A DNA stretch of 5,252 nt from the NCBI GenBank assembly GCA_002496065.1, contig DAII01000006.1, forward strand, positions 2,529 to 7,780. Direction: 5' to 3'. Positions 1 to 5,252 of the stretch are shown piece by piece (position 1 is the first letter of the stretch; each line of letters starts with the position of its first letter). A program made the position numbers and the translations under genes. This DNA is from Methanobrevibacter sp. UBA586 (GTDB lineage: Archaea > Methanobacteriota > Methanobacteria > Methanobacteriales > Methanobacteriaceae). Under the pieces are notes generated by a model. That model ran no database searches. It worked only from the letters and a program-made list of their open reading frames with translations, and was not told the origin of the DNA.

Positions 1-28
1 AATTCTTTGTTTAAATGGATTTTAAGTT

Positions 29-44
29 GATTAATTTTATTAAC
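29..44 (+). promoter_or_regulatory. Possible TATA-like element of the ClC gene
   Basis: The T/A-only stretch TTAATTTTAT at 31-40 is centred about 32 bases before the ATG at 68. With the usual archaeal spacing of about 25 bases, a transcript would start near 60-64 and be almost leaderless. That agrees with the lack of a Shine-Dalgarno sequence before this start. A second candidate, TTTAAATGG at 10-18, would give a leader of about 30 bases. The region is so AT-rich that either match could be chance, and the true promoter could lie outside the window. Confidence 0.3.
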
Positions 45-67
45 ATTGATTTCAAGAATATTATATA

Positions 68-1309
68 ATGAACGCATTTAAGAAAGACCTAACCTATTAC
101 TCAGGATGCTTTGTAATCGGAGCTATTTTTGCATTTATCATATGGCTATTTTTAAGGGCTATGAACATCGGAATAGGATTTCTGTGGAACTATCTTCCAT
201 CAAAAATTGATTTTGGATTTTACCCCATTGTAATCTGTCTGATAGGAGGTCTGATTTTAGGTATAATCAAAATCAGGTTCGGAGAAACAATCTATGAGAT
301 TAACGATCTGATTGGAAAGGTTAAAAACAAGGAGAAACTTCAAAGCGAAAACATAATCGTAATATTCTTCAGTGCATTGATTCCCATAATATTTGGGGGA
401 AGCATAGGGCCTGAAGGAGGACTTTGCTGTATCGTTATCATTCTATGTCTCTGGCTGTCAAAGTACATGACTTTTTTAAACAAGAACATCTATGAAATCT
501 ACGATGCAGGTATAAATTCGGTTTTCACACTGATATTTTTGGCACCCCTATATGGTTTGGTGGCTCCAATAGAAGGTCAGGAAAACACAAAAAAGAAAAT
601 GTACAGCAATATTGTCTGTATTTTTGGTGCATTGCTTGTTTTCTACATAATGGGTAAGACCTTTGGAGGATCAGGAGGTTTTCCATACGTTGGAGGATAT
701 AACATAACAAACTTTGAAAGGGTTCTTGCAGTTCCATTAGCAGTCTTAGGTTCTCTGTTTGGAGTTCTCCACCTTATTTTTGACAGGTTCACATTCAAGC
801 TATTTGAAAAGATTAATTTCAGCCATGACATTCTAGTTACCTGTCTTATTGGTGGGCTGATATTGGGAATATGTGGAACATTCCTCCCGATGACAATGTT
901 TTCAGGCCAAGAGAATATGGAAATCATGCTAACGACCTATTTGAGTTACGGGCCGTTTCTTCTAATAGCTATCGGTATCGTAAAGCTGTTTCTTACTAAT
1001 TTCTGCATCAGATCTGGATGGAGGGGAGGGCCGTTTTTCCCTGTAATCTTCTCTGCCTTTGTTATAGGATGTGGCTTGTCAATTCTTCTTAACATGGACA
1101 TGGGCTTTTCAGTGGCCATTGTGACTGCTTCCATGATGGGTGTGTTGATGAAAAAGCCGATTGCGGTAGCTTTACTTTTGTTACTGTGTTTCAATCCATC
1201 AATAATTCCATGGCTTGTTGTAGCTTCATTTATAGGTTCAATCATTCCAACAGACTGGATAAATGCCGATGATGGAGGTTTTGAAACATCAGTTGGGAAT
1301 GTTGATTAA
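68..1309 (+). CDS. ClC-family chloride channel or H+/Cl- exchanger, no CBS domains
   Basis: This 413-residue polytopic membrane protein should move chloride or a related anion across the cytoplasmic membrane. Two ClC selectivity-filter motifs are visible. GSIGPEGG at residues 111-118 corresponds to the GREGP region, with E116 in the place of the gating glutamate. GGPFFP at 320-325 corresponds to GxFxP. FSGQE at 278-282 resembles a segment common in prokaryotic ClC proteins. The length fits a bare transmembrane core, and the chain ends soon after the last hydrophobic stretch (about 366-393), so there is no CBS domain. In characterised family members the gating glutamate is needed for proton-coupled exchange, so an exchanger is somewhat more likely than a pure channel (inference). 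The residue after EG is Gly where many homologues have Pro. The start at 68 precedes the first membrane segment by about 11 residues and has no clear RBS. The gene converges on the CPBP gene, with 20 bases between the two stop codons. Confidence 0.9.
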   Translation: MNAFKKDLTYYSGCFVIGAIFAFIIWLFLRAMNIGIGFLWNYLPSKIDFGFYPIVICLIGGLILGIIKIRFGETIYEINDLIGKVKNKEKLQSENIIVIFFSALIPIIFGGSIGPEGGLCCIVIILCLWLSKYMTFLNKNIYEIYDAGINSVFTLIFLAPLYGLVAPIEGQENTKKKMYSNIVCIFGALLVFYIMGKTFGGSGGFPYVGGYNITNFERVLAVPLAVLGSLFGVLHLIFDRFTFKLFEKINFSHDILVTCLIGGLILGICGTFLPMTMFSGQENMEIMLTTYLSYGPFLLIAIGIVKLFLTNFCIRSGWRGGPFFPVIFSAFVIGCGLSILLNMDMGFSVAIVTASMMGVLMKKPIAVALLLLLCFNPSIIPWLVVASFIGSIIPTDWINADDGGFETSVGNVD

Positions 1310-1321
1310 CATATCTCATAA

Positions 1322-1331
1322 TTTTTTTTTT
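1322..1331 (+). terminator. Oligo-T terminator after the ClC gene
   Basis: An uninterrupted run of ten T residues starts 13 bases after the ClC stop codon. Archaeal RNA polymerase ends transcription at such oligo-U tracts without needing a hairpin, and no stem is obvious here. The tract overlaps the stop codon of the convergent CPBP gene (1330-1332). No comparable T tract is visible for the opposite direction, so transcripts of the minus-strand gene may run into the 3' end of the ClC gene. Confidence 0.65.
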
Positions 1332-2244
1332 AAATCATAATTGAATATACGATTTCAATTATAAAAAAACCAATAAAGAGAATCATTCCAACATTCAGCA
1401 GACTTGTTTTAAGTGGATTTTCAATGTTGTTCTTGAGTTCTTTCACTTTGCCGTATGAACGGATAATGTACCACAAACCAGCTATTACGAGAATGAACAG
1501 CACTCCCAAGTAAATCAGAGTTATTACACCGCCTATGACGGTCTGTCCCATTGCATCAATCAATCCCTGCATTATTACTCCTACAACAGATCCTGATAAA
1601 TTTGCAGCCATATGAAGAATTATTGGATAGATTATATTTCCTGTTTTTATGTATACAACAGCAAAAAATCCTCCAAGCAGAAATGCATAGAAGAACTGGC
1701 TTAAATTTCCATGGAACAAAGCGAACATTAATGCAGAAAGAAATACGGATATTCTTGCACCGTATTTCAATGTTTTATCAATAAGGAACTTTCTAAAGAA
1801 TAGCTCTTCAAAAATAGGGGCGATTATTGAGATTATTATCAGATTTATCCATAGGTTTGAATTTGTTATCAGGTTCTTTATTGGGTTTATAACTTGATTT
1901 TGCTTGATGATTCCTATCAAATCAGTTATTCCGATTCCAATTATATTTCCCACATACATCAGTGCAAAGGTTATTGACAGGCAAATCAGAAACTGTTTCA
2001 ATGTCAATTTTCTCTTTTCAATATCTGTTGTTTTTATTTTTTTAAGCAACAGGTACAGTATAGGTAATGGAACTGCATATTGACAAATGGCACTTATCGC
2101 TGTTGTAAAATCCATATTGGAAAGTAGTGTAGGATTAATATTGAAAATGAACATAGCTATTAGTAATTGGACGACAATAGCGGTTATTCCCATTGCCAAA
2201 TAGCTAAATCCAATTATTGAAAAGTTTTTCCTAATTTCCTTCAT
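1330..2244 (-). CDS. CPBP family intramembrane metalloprotease (CAAX protease/Abi type)
   Basis: This 304-residue membrane protein has many hydrophobic segments and the complete CPBP (PF02517) signature. Motif 1 is EELFFR at 146-151 (E146, E147, R151). Motif 2 is FALFH at 174-178 (H178). Motif 3 is HMAAN at 211-215 (H211, N215). These glutamates and histidines are the proposed catalytic set in the family of the Rce1 CAAX prenyl endopeptidase, so the protein looks active. Prokaryotic members act in processing of membrane or secreted peptides, bacteriocin self-immunity or regulation; nothing here singles out a substrate. The catalytic core spans about 130-220. Further hydrophobic segments lie before it (about 8-35, 47-68, 83-110) and after it (about 236-262, 282-302). 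The ATG at 2244 is preceded by AGGTGA at good spacing, which supports this start. The gene stands alone on the minus strand and is divergent from the acyltransferase relic. Confidence 0.9.
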   Translation of the reverse strand: MKEIRKNFSIIGFSYLAMGITAIVVQLLIAMFIFNINPTLLSNMDFTTAISAICQYAVPLPILYLLLKKIKTTDIEKRKLTLKQFLICLSITFALMYVGNIIGIGITDLIGIIKQNQVINPIKNLITNSNLWINLIIISIIAPIFEELFFRKFLIDKTLKYGARISVFLSALMFALFHGNLSQFFYAFLLGGFFAVVYIKTGNIIYPIILHMAANLSGSVVGVIMQGLIDAMGQTVIGGVITLIYLGVLFILVIAGLWYIIRSYGKVKELKNNIENPLKTSLLNVGMILFIGFFIIEIVYSIMI

Positions 2245-2248
2245 TGAT

Positions 2249-2254
2249 TCACCT
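2249..2254 (-). promoter_or_regulatory. Shine-Dalgarno site of the CPBP gene
   Basis: On the minus strand AGGTGA ends four bases before the ATG (2242-2244), and it matches the anti-Shine-Dalgarno end of 16S rRNA. It decides the start codon and shows that this transcript has a leader, unlike the acyltransferase and permease genes. Confidence 0.7.
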
Positions 2255-2291
2255 TTATAACATTTAATTATAATAATAGTGTATGCTATGC

Positions 2292-2304
2292 ATCATATAT
2301 CTAT
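2292..2304 (-). promoter_or_regulatory. Possible TATA box of the CPBP gene
   Basis: Read on the minus strand this is ATAGATATATGAT. Its centre is about 54 bases before the CPBP ATG, which would put the transcript start near 2272 and give a leader of about 28 bases, enough to hold the RBS at 2249-2254. A second AT-only stretch at 2263-2279 is too close to the start codon to serve a transcript carrying that RBS. It could instead be the old promoter of the plus-strand relic. The assignment rests on spacing only. Confidence 0.3.
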
Positions 2305-2308
2305 TAGT

Positions 2309-2344
2309 ATGTTTTATAATCAGAATAGTAATAGAATTTTATGG
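2309..2344 (+). repeat. Direct repeat: 5' end shared by relic and intact acyltransferase
   Basis: These 36 bases match 2596-2631 at 31 positions without gaps, starting exactly at the ATG of both copies. Similarity upstream is weaker: both have TAG-rich, AT-rich sequence just before the ATG. The repeat marks the 5' end of the duplicated unit. Confidence 0.85.
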
Positions 2345-2500
2345 TGTTTACTTATGTAATATACTAATTTTGAACATTTCTGGAATGTTTTTCGTTGTTT
2401 TCAATTCATGGATAGTTGATAGCTATTCATATTTTGTTCACCATCACATTCATAGCTTTCAATGTTTTGATCTATAATGAGCAAAATGCTGATTATGGAT

Positions 2501-2530
2501 AAGTTTACAGGTTTCAAATCTATTCTATGA
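2501..2530 (+). repeat. Direct repeat: 3' end shared by relic and intact acyltransferase
   Basis: These 30 bases match 3640-3669 at 27 positions and encode KFTGFKSIL plus stop in both. The three differences are two synonymous third- or first-position changes and TGA for TAA. Similarity extends more weakly back to 2477 (40 of 54 bases over the whole stretch) and stops at the stop codon, as expected for homologous gene ends. Confidence 0.88.
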
Positions 2531-2550
2531 TGGTCTAATTGATTGTTTGT

Positions 2551-2570
2551 GGAAATGTAAATTATTTATT
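2551..2570 (+). promoter_or_regulatory. Probable BRE/TATA promoter of the acyltransferase gene
   Basis: A purine-rich GGAAATG is followed by TAAATTATTTATT. The AT core at 2559-2570 is centred about 31 bases before the ATG at 2596. At archaeal spacing transcription would begin around 2589-2593, leaving a leader of only a few bases. No Shine-Dalgarno sequence precedes the ATG, which fits leaderless translation. The TATA match is imperfect, so this is a spacing-supported inference. Confidence 0.45.
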
Positions 2571-2595
2571 GTTAAAGAAACAGATAGTATAGTGT

Positions 2596-3669
2596 ATGTT
2601 TTATAACAAGGATAGTAAAAGAGTTTTATGGATTGATTGGATTAAATGTCTTGCGGTTATAGCAGTGGCGGTAATCCATGTTTGTGGAGGATATTTGCAG
2701 GAAAATTTAATATTTACATATAACTGGTACATAGCTGTGGGGTTCGAATCCTTATGTAGATATGCTGTGGTATTTTTTGTCTTGGCATCTGGTTTCTTGA
2801 TTTTAAGAAAGCCGGAACCTATTTCTAACATTCCCAGACGGTTCAAGCGTATTTTCGTACCGTTTGTATTTTGGATGTTCATATATGCGATTTTCTACTA
2901 TTTTATGATTGATGGAAAGACCAGTATCTTAGGGTTTGTAGGATACTTTTTCCATGGATTTTTAGATCCAACAAGCATCTGTCTGCTTTTCTGGTTTGTA
3001 TATATGATTTTGGGGCTTTACATCTTTGCTCCGATTTTATCTAAGTGGATTTGTAACTCAAAATTTGAGGAGATTGAATATTTCCTTGTAATTTGGGCAA
3101 TTGTCATGGTAATCCACACAATTATGGAATTGACAGGTTACAGTACAATTATCTATGACTATTTAAGATATTTCAGTGGAGCTATAGGATACTTTGTTAT
3201 GGGTTACTACTTGGCATTTAAAAAATCAAAATATCTTGAAAGCAGGAAGTTCGGATTTTTGCTCTTCGCAATAGGTACCTTTATGACCTTTGCATGCACT
3301 GTCATCGTTCCCTACTTTACAGGAGCTCAGACATTTGTTTTCATGTCTATCGGAGACATCACTCCTAATGCATGTCTGCAGGCAATTGGTTTGTTTATCA
3401 TTGTTAAAAATACCAACTTCAAAAAATTGTCCGATAGGGTCAACAGCATTGCTGTACTTTTAAGTCTGGAATCCTACGGGTTTTATCTTTCTCATTTGCT
3501 CGTTATAGGTCTTTTGAAAAAGCTTCCGATATTTTCACTTGAATACAATGCATTGATAGTGATTCCAGTTTTTGCAATTGTTGTTCTGGTTGTTGTAAAC
3601 TTCATGATTTATGTCATGAGTAAGATACCTTTCTTCAAAAAGTTTACGGGTTTCAAATCTATTTTATAA
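2596..3669 (+). CDS. Acyltransferase-3 family membrane protein (probable surface glycan O-acyltransferase)
   Basis: This 357-residue protein with about ten hydrophobic segments belongs to the acyltransferase-3 (PF01757) family, which includes OafA- and WecH-type O-acetyltransferases. These move an acyl group, usually acetyl, through the membrane onto sugars of surface polysaccharides. The N-terminus shows the family pattern: RVLWIDWIKCLAVIAV, then H28 in VIHV, the likely catalytic histidine. RYAVVFFVLASGFLI at 55-69 is the usual second helix with its SG turn, followed by the basic loop RRFKRIFVPFVFW (81-93). LFWFVYMILGLYIFAP at 131-146 and ESYGFYLSH at 292-300 are also typical. In a methanogen the acceptor could be pseudomurein-associated or capsular sugar (inference). 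The ATG at 2596 lies right before the conserved N-terminal motif and follows a TATA-like element, so a near-leaderless message is likely. No glycosyltransferase genes adjoin it; a decayed paralogue lies just upstream and an unrelated ABC operon starts 41 bases downstream. Confidence 0.9.
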   Translation: MFYNKDSKRVLWIDWIKCLAVIAVAVIHVCGGYLQENLIFTYNWYIAVGFESLCRYAVVFFVLASGFLILRKPEPISNIPRRFKRIFVPFVFWMFIYAIFYYFMIDGKTSILGFVGYFFHGFLDPTSICLLFWFVYMILGLYIFAPILSKWICNSKFEEIEYFLVIWAIVMVIHTIMELTGYSTIIYDYLRYFSGAIGYFVMGYYLAFKKSKYLESRKFGFLLFAIGTFMTFACTVIVPYFTGAQTFVFMSIGDITPNACLQAIGLFIIVKNTNFKKLSDRVNSIAVLLSLESYGFYLSHLLVIGLLKKLPIFSLEYNALIVIPVFAIVVLVVVNFMIYVMSKIPFFKKFTGFKSIL

Positions 3670-3681
3670 AACCTTTATATA
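3668..3681 (+). promoter_or_regulatory. Archaeal BRE/TATA promoter of the ABC operon
   Basis: AAAACC (BRE-like, 3668-3673) runs directly into TTTATATA (3674-3681), a near-ideal archaeal TATA box. Its centre is 33 bases before the permease ATG at 3711, which predicts a transcript start near 3702-3705 and a leader of about six to nine bases. The BRE overlaps the acyltransferase stop codon (3667-3669). The T5 run at 3682-3686 may also help end acyltransferase transcription. This element is the clearest sign that the DNA is archaeal and that the ABC genes are transcribed separately from the gene before them. Confidence 0.75.
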
Positions 3682-3710
3682 TTTTTAATATACAATAATA
3701 TAATGTTAAA

Positions 3711-4472
3711 ATGATTTTTAAAAGTGATAATGTGTATAAGAATAAGTTTACACCTGTAATTTTACCAATTGTAATTATTATAATATGGTATATAATAACA
3801 TCAGTATTACATTTAGTAACTCCTTATACCTTACCAAGTCCTGTTGACGTCTGTTTATCTGCATGGGACATTATATTATCTGGAGAATTGTTGAGAGATT
3901 CAACTGATACCTTATTCAAGGTGTTTGCAGGTATGGCTATTGCATCTGTAGTTGCAATTCCTCTTGGAATTCTACTGGGTGCATATAAGATACTTGAAGA
4001 CATCTGTACTTTCGTAATAAGTATTCTAAGGCCGATTCCTCCTGTAGCATGGATTCCATTTTCCATTCTTTGGTTTGGAATAGGAACCGTTCCAGCAGTA
4101 TTCATTATTTTCATGGGATGTGTTTTCCCTATTTTGATTTACACCATTGACGGTGTTAAGAGAACAGATAAGGTTCTAATCGAGTCTGCCAGAACATTGG
4201 GTGCAGATGATACAACCGTTCTAACCAAGGTTATTTTGCCTTCAGCGGTTCCTTACATTCTTTCAGGACTCAAGGTTGGAGTGGGAATTGCTTTGATGTG
4301 TACCATTTCAGCAGAAATGATTGGATCATCCAGTGGTTTGGGTTATATGATTTTAACAGCTACTAACCTATTCGATACAGGTACTACAGTAGTTGGGATG
4401 TTGACCATTGGTATTATTGGATTAGTTTTGGATTATATATTTGGAAAACTCCAAAGTTATGTGTTCTGGTAG
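3711..4472 (+). CDS. ABC transporter permease, nitrate/sulfonate/taurine (SsuC/TauC-like) family
   Basis: This 253-residue permease subunit should form the membrane channel of an ABC importer, as a homodimer with two copies of the ATPase encoded next. Hydrophobic segments lie at about 14-36, 70-90, 112-142, 186-206 and 222-247. Family markers are LPSPVDV (41-47), RPIPPVAWIPFSILWFG (107-123) and AEMIGSSSGLGYMI (201-214). The cytoplasmic EAA loop that contacts the ATPase is ESARTLGA (158-165), with its G164 and the following LPSAVP (176-181). Relatives import taurine, alkanesulfonates, nitrate, bicarbonate or thiamine precursors, and the permease sequence alone does not tell which. The ATG at 3711 lies 33 bases after the TATA box and has no RBS, so the message is probably near-leaderless. 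The stop codon at 4470-4472 overlaps the Shine-Dalgarno site of the ATPase gene, so the two genes are almost certainly co-transcribed and perhaps translationally coupled. Confidence 0.93.
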   Translation: MIFKSDNVYKNKFTPVILPIVIIIIWYIITSVLHLVTPYTLPSPVDVCLSAWDIILSGELLRDSTDTLFKVFAGMAIASVVAIPLGILLGAYKILEDICTFVISILRPIPPVAWIPFSILWFGIGTVPAVFIIFMGCVFPILIYTIDGVKRTDKVLIESARTLGADDTTVLTKVILPSAVPYILSGLKVGVGIALMCTISAEMIGSSSGLGYMILTATNLFDTGTTVVGMLTIGIIGLVLDYIFGKLQSYVFW

Positions 4473-4476
4473 GAGG
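4471..4476 (+). promoter_or_regulatory. Strong Shine-Dalgarno site of the ABC ATPase gene
   Basis: AGGAGG lies seven bases before the ATG at 4484 and shares its first two bases with the TAG stop of the permease gene. This fixes the ATPase start and suggests that ribosomes finishing the permease can reinitiate. It contrasts with the first gene of the operon, which has no such site. Confidence 0.85.
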
Positions 4477-4483
4477 ATTATAG

Positions 4484-5230
4484 ATGGCAATTGAAGTTAA
4501 AGATATAAATAAATCATTTAAAACTAATAAAAAGAGTTTGGACGTTTTAAAAGATATTAACTTAAATATTGAAACTGGAAAGTTCGTTTGCTTACTTGGT
4601 CCTTCCGGTTGCGGTAAGACAACACTTCTTCGTCTGATAGCTGGTCTGGACAGCCCAACCTCTGGTGAAATCATAGCCGATGGAGAAATTGTTAAAAAGC
4701 CTTCCGGTGACCGAGCTGTTATTTTCCAACAGTATTCTCTCTTCCCATGGCTTACAGTACTTGATAATGTGATGTTTGGTCTTAATCTCAACAACAAATC
4801 AAAGGAAGAGAACCTGAAAAGTGCGGAAACCTATCTTGAAAGAGTAGGTCTGATTGAGTTCAGGGATGCATATCCTCATGAGCTTTCAGGTGGTATGAAG
4901 CAGAGGGTAGCTATCATCAGATCCCTTTTGAACCATGCCCCGATATTGCTTATGGACGAGCCGTTTTCAGCTTTGGATATGCAAAACAGACATAAATTGC
5001 AGGAGCAGCTGATAGGTGTCTGGAAAAGGTTTGAAAATACCATAGTTTTTGTAACTCACGATGTTGACGAGGCGGTCTATCTAGCTGACGATATTGTAAT
5101 CATGGATAAGGATCCGGGCAGGATTAAGGAAATTTTCCACGTGGATCTTGAAAGACCTAGAAAAAGGGACAGCATTGAATTCCTAGAGATTCAGGACAGG
5201 GTTGTTTCAAAATTAGATGAATGGGGCTAA
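4484..5230 (+). CDS. ABC transporter ATP-binding protein, nitrate/sulfonate/taurine (SsuB/TauB-like) family
   Basis: This 248-residue cytoplasmic ATPase should power import through the adjacent permease. All nucleotide-binding motifs are intact: Walker A GPSGCGKT (39-46), Q-loop with Q82 in FQQYSLFPW (81-89), signature LSGGMKQR (134-141), Walker B ILLMDEP (154-160) with catalytic E159, D-loop SALD (162-165) and switch histidine H192 in VTHDVDEA. The FPW sequence after the Q-loop and the THDVDEAVYLADD stretch (191-203) are characteristic of the nitrate/sulfonate/taurine subfamily. There is no C-terminal regulatory domain; the length is that of a bare nucleotide-binding domain. The start is supported by the AGGAGG at 4471-4476. 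The substrate is unresolved because no binding-protein gene is present in the window. Confidence 0.95.
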   Translation: MAIEVKDINKSFKTNKKSLDVLKDINLNIETGKFVCLLGPSGCGKTTLLRLIAGLDSPTSGEIIADGEIVKKPSGDRAVIFQQYSLFPWLTVLDNVMFGLNLNNKSKEENLKSAETYLERVGLIEFRDAYPHELSGGMKQRVAIIRSLLNHAPILLMDEPFSALDMQNRHKLQEQLIGVWKRFENTIVFVTHDVDEAVYLADDIVIMDKDPGRIKEIFHVDLERPRKRDSIEFLEIQDRVVSKLDEWG

Positions 5231-5244
5231 TTGAAGTCCTCTAC

Positions 5245-5251
5245 TTTTTTT
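5245..5251 (+). terminator. Oligo-T terminator after the ABC operon
   Basis: Seven consecutive T residues start 14 bases after the ATPase stop codon, the same arrangement as after the ClC gene. Archaeal polymerase is expected to stop here, which would end the operon with two genes. The window ends one base later, so a longer tract or a readthrough partner cannot be excluded. Confidence 0.5.
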
Positions 5252-5252
5252 A

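Larger units (their letters stand above)
2309..2530 (+). pseudogene. Decayed, internally deleted copy of an acyltransferase-3 gene
   Basis: This is a relic of a paralogue of the intact gene at 2596-3669. Codons 1-12 (2309-2344) read MFYNQNSNRILW against MFYNKDSKRVLW, 31 of 36 bases identical. The frame then jumps to sequence matching the region from about residue 267: CLLM*YTNFEHFW (2345-2383) against FIIVKNTNFKKLS. This implies loss of about 254 codons in frame, and the frame carries a TAA at 2357-2359. A net shift of about two bases follows, and DSYSYFVHHHI (2418-2450) aligns with ESYGFYLSHLL, residues 292-302. After a second deletion of about 88 bases, 2477-2530 reads MSKMLIMDKFTGFKSIL plus stop against MSKIPFFKKFTGFKSIL, with 27 of the last 30 bases identical. 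Order and strand agree throughout. Both ends are firm; the middle alignment is weaker and was made by eye. No functional protein is expected. Confidence 0.85.

Noticed and set aside
643..1245. Two minus-strand open frames within the ClC gene
   Set aside because: They are complementary-strand shadows of a clearly conserved membrane protein; their translations show no domain.
1330..2244. CPBP protease as bacteriocin immunity or abortive-infection gene in a defence island
   Set aside because: No bacteriocin precursor, toxin, nuclease or other defence gene is in the window; the family is too broad to assign that role.
2285..2300. ATGCAT palindrome and nearby ATGC/GCAT repeats as an operator
   Set aside because: The symmetry is only six bases and has no second copy elsewhere in the window; there is no regulator gene nearby.
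2373..2392. Inverted repeat AACATT / AATGTT with a five-base loop followed by T residues, resembling a hairpin terminator
   Set aside because: Six AT-rich pairs occur easily by chance here, the site lies inside the relic, and archaeal termination does not require such hairpins.
2283..2477. Open frame of 64 codons as a small membrane protein gene
   Set aside because: No RBS or credible promoter, and its sequence is better explained as out-of-phase reading of the acyltransferase relic.
4414..4797. Minus-strand open frame of 127 codons
   Set aside because: It lies antisense across the ATPase gene, whose conserved motifs fully explain the sequence. It has no start signals and no recognisable protein features.

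Overview
The window is AT-rich DNA, most likely from a methanogenic archaeon of the Methanobrevibacter type (inference). The main support is the promoter architecture. An archaeal BRE/TATA element (AAAACC followed by TTTATATA) lies about 33 bases before the first gene of a transcription unit, which leaves almost no leader. Genes inside a unit use a strong Shine-Dalgarno site, and transcription units end in oligo-T tracts. The genus is a guess from composition and gene content and was not tested by any search.

Layout: (1) 68-1309, plus strand: a ClC-family chloride channel or exchanger without CBS domains. (2) 1330-2244, minus strand and convergent with it: a CPBP (CAAX/Abi) family intramembrane protease with all its active-site motifs. 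(3) 2245-2595: 351 bases without an intact gene. This stretch holds the CPBP gene's RBS and promoter, a decayed, internally deleted copy of an acyltransferase gene (2309-2530), and the promoter of the next gene. (4) 2596-3669, plus: an intact acyltransferase-3 family membrane enzyme. (5) 3711-4472 and 4484-5230, plus: a two-gene operon for the permease and ATPase of an ABC importer of the nitrate/sulfonate/taurine class, followed by an oligo-T terminator at the window's edge.

The genes do not form one obvious pathway; only the two ABC genes clearly work together. The other three are independent membrane proteins: an anion transporter, a membrane protease and a probable cell-surface glycan acyltransferase. 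The ABC operon has no substrate-binding protein gene in the window, so its substrate cannot be named.

The most informative signal is the acyltransferase relic. Its first 12 codons match the start of the intact gene (31 of 36 bases). Its last 30 bases match the end of the intact gene (27 of 30). Between them only short collinear pieces of the C-terminal part remain. This explains a small open frame at 2283-2477 that could otherwise be called a hypothetical gene. I found no convincing novel multi-gene system, CRISPR array, mobile element or RNA gene.
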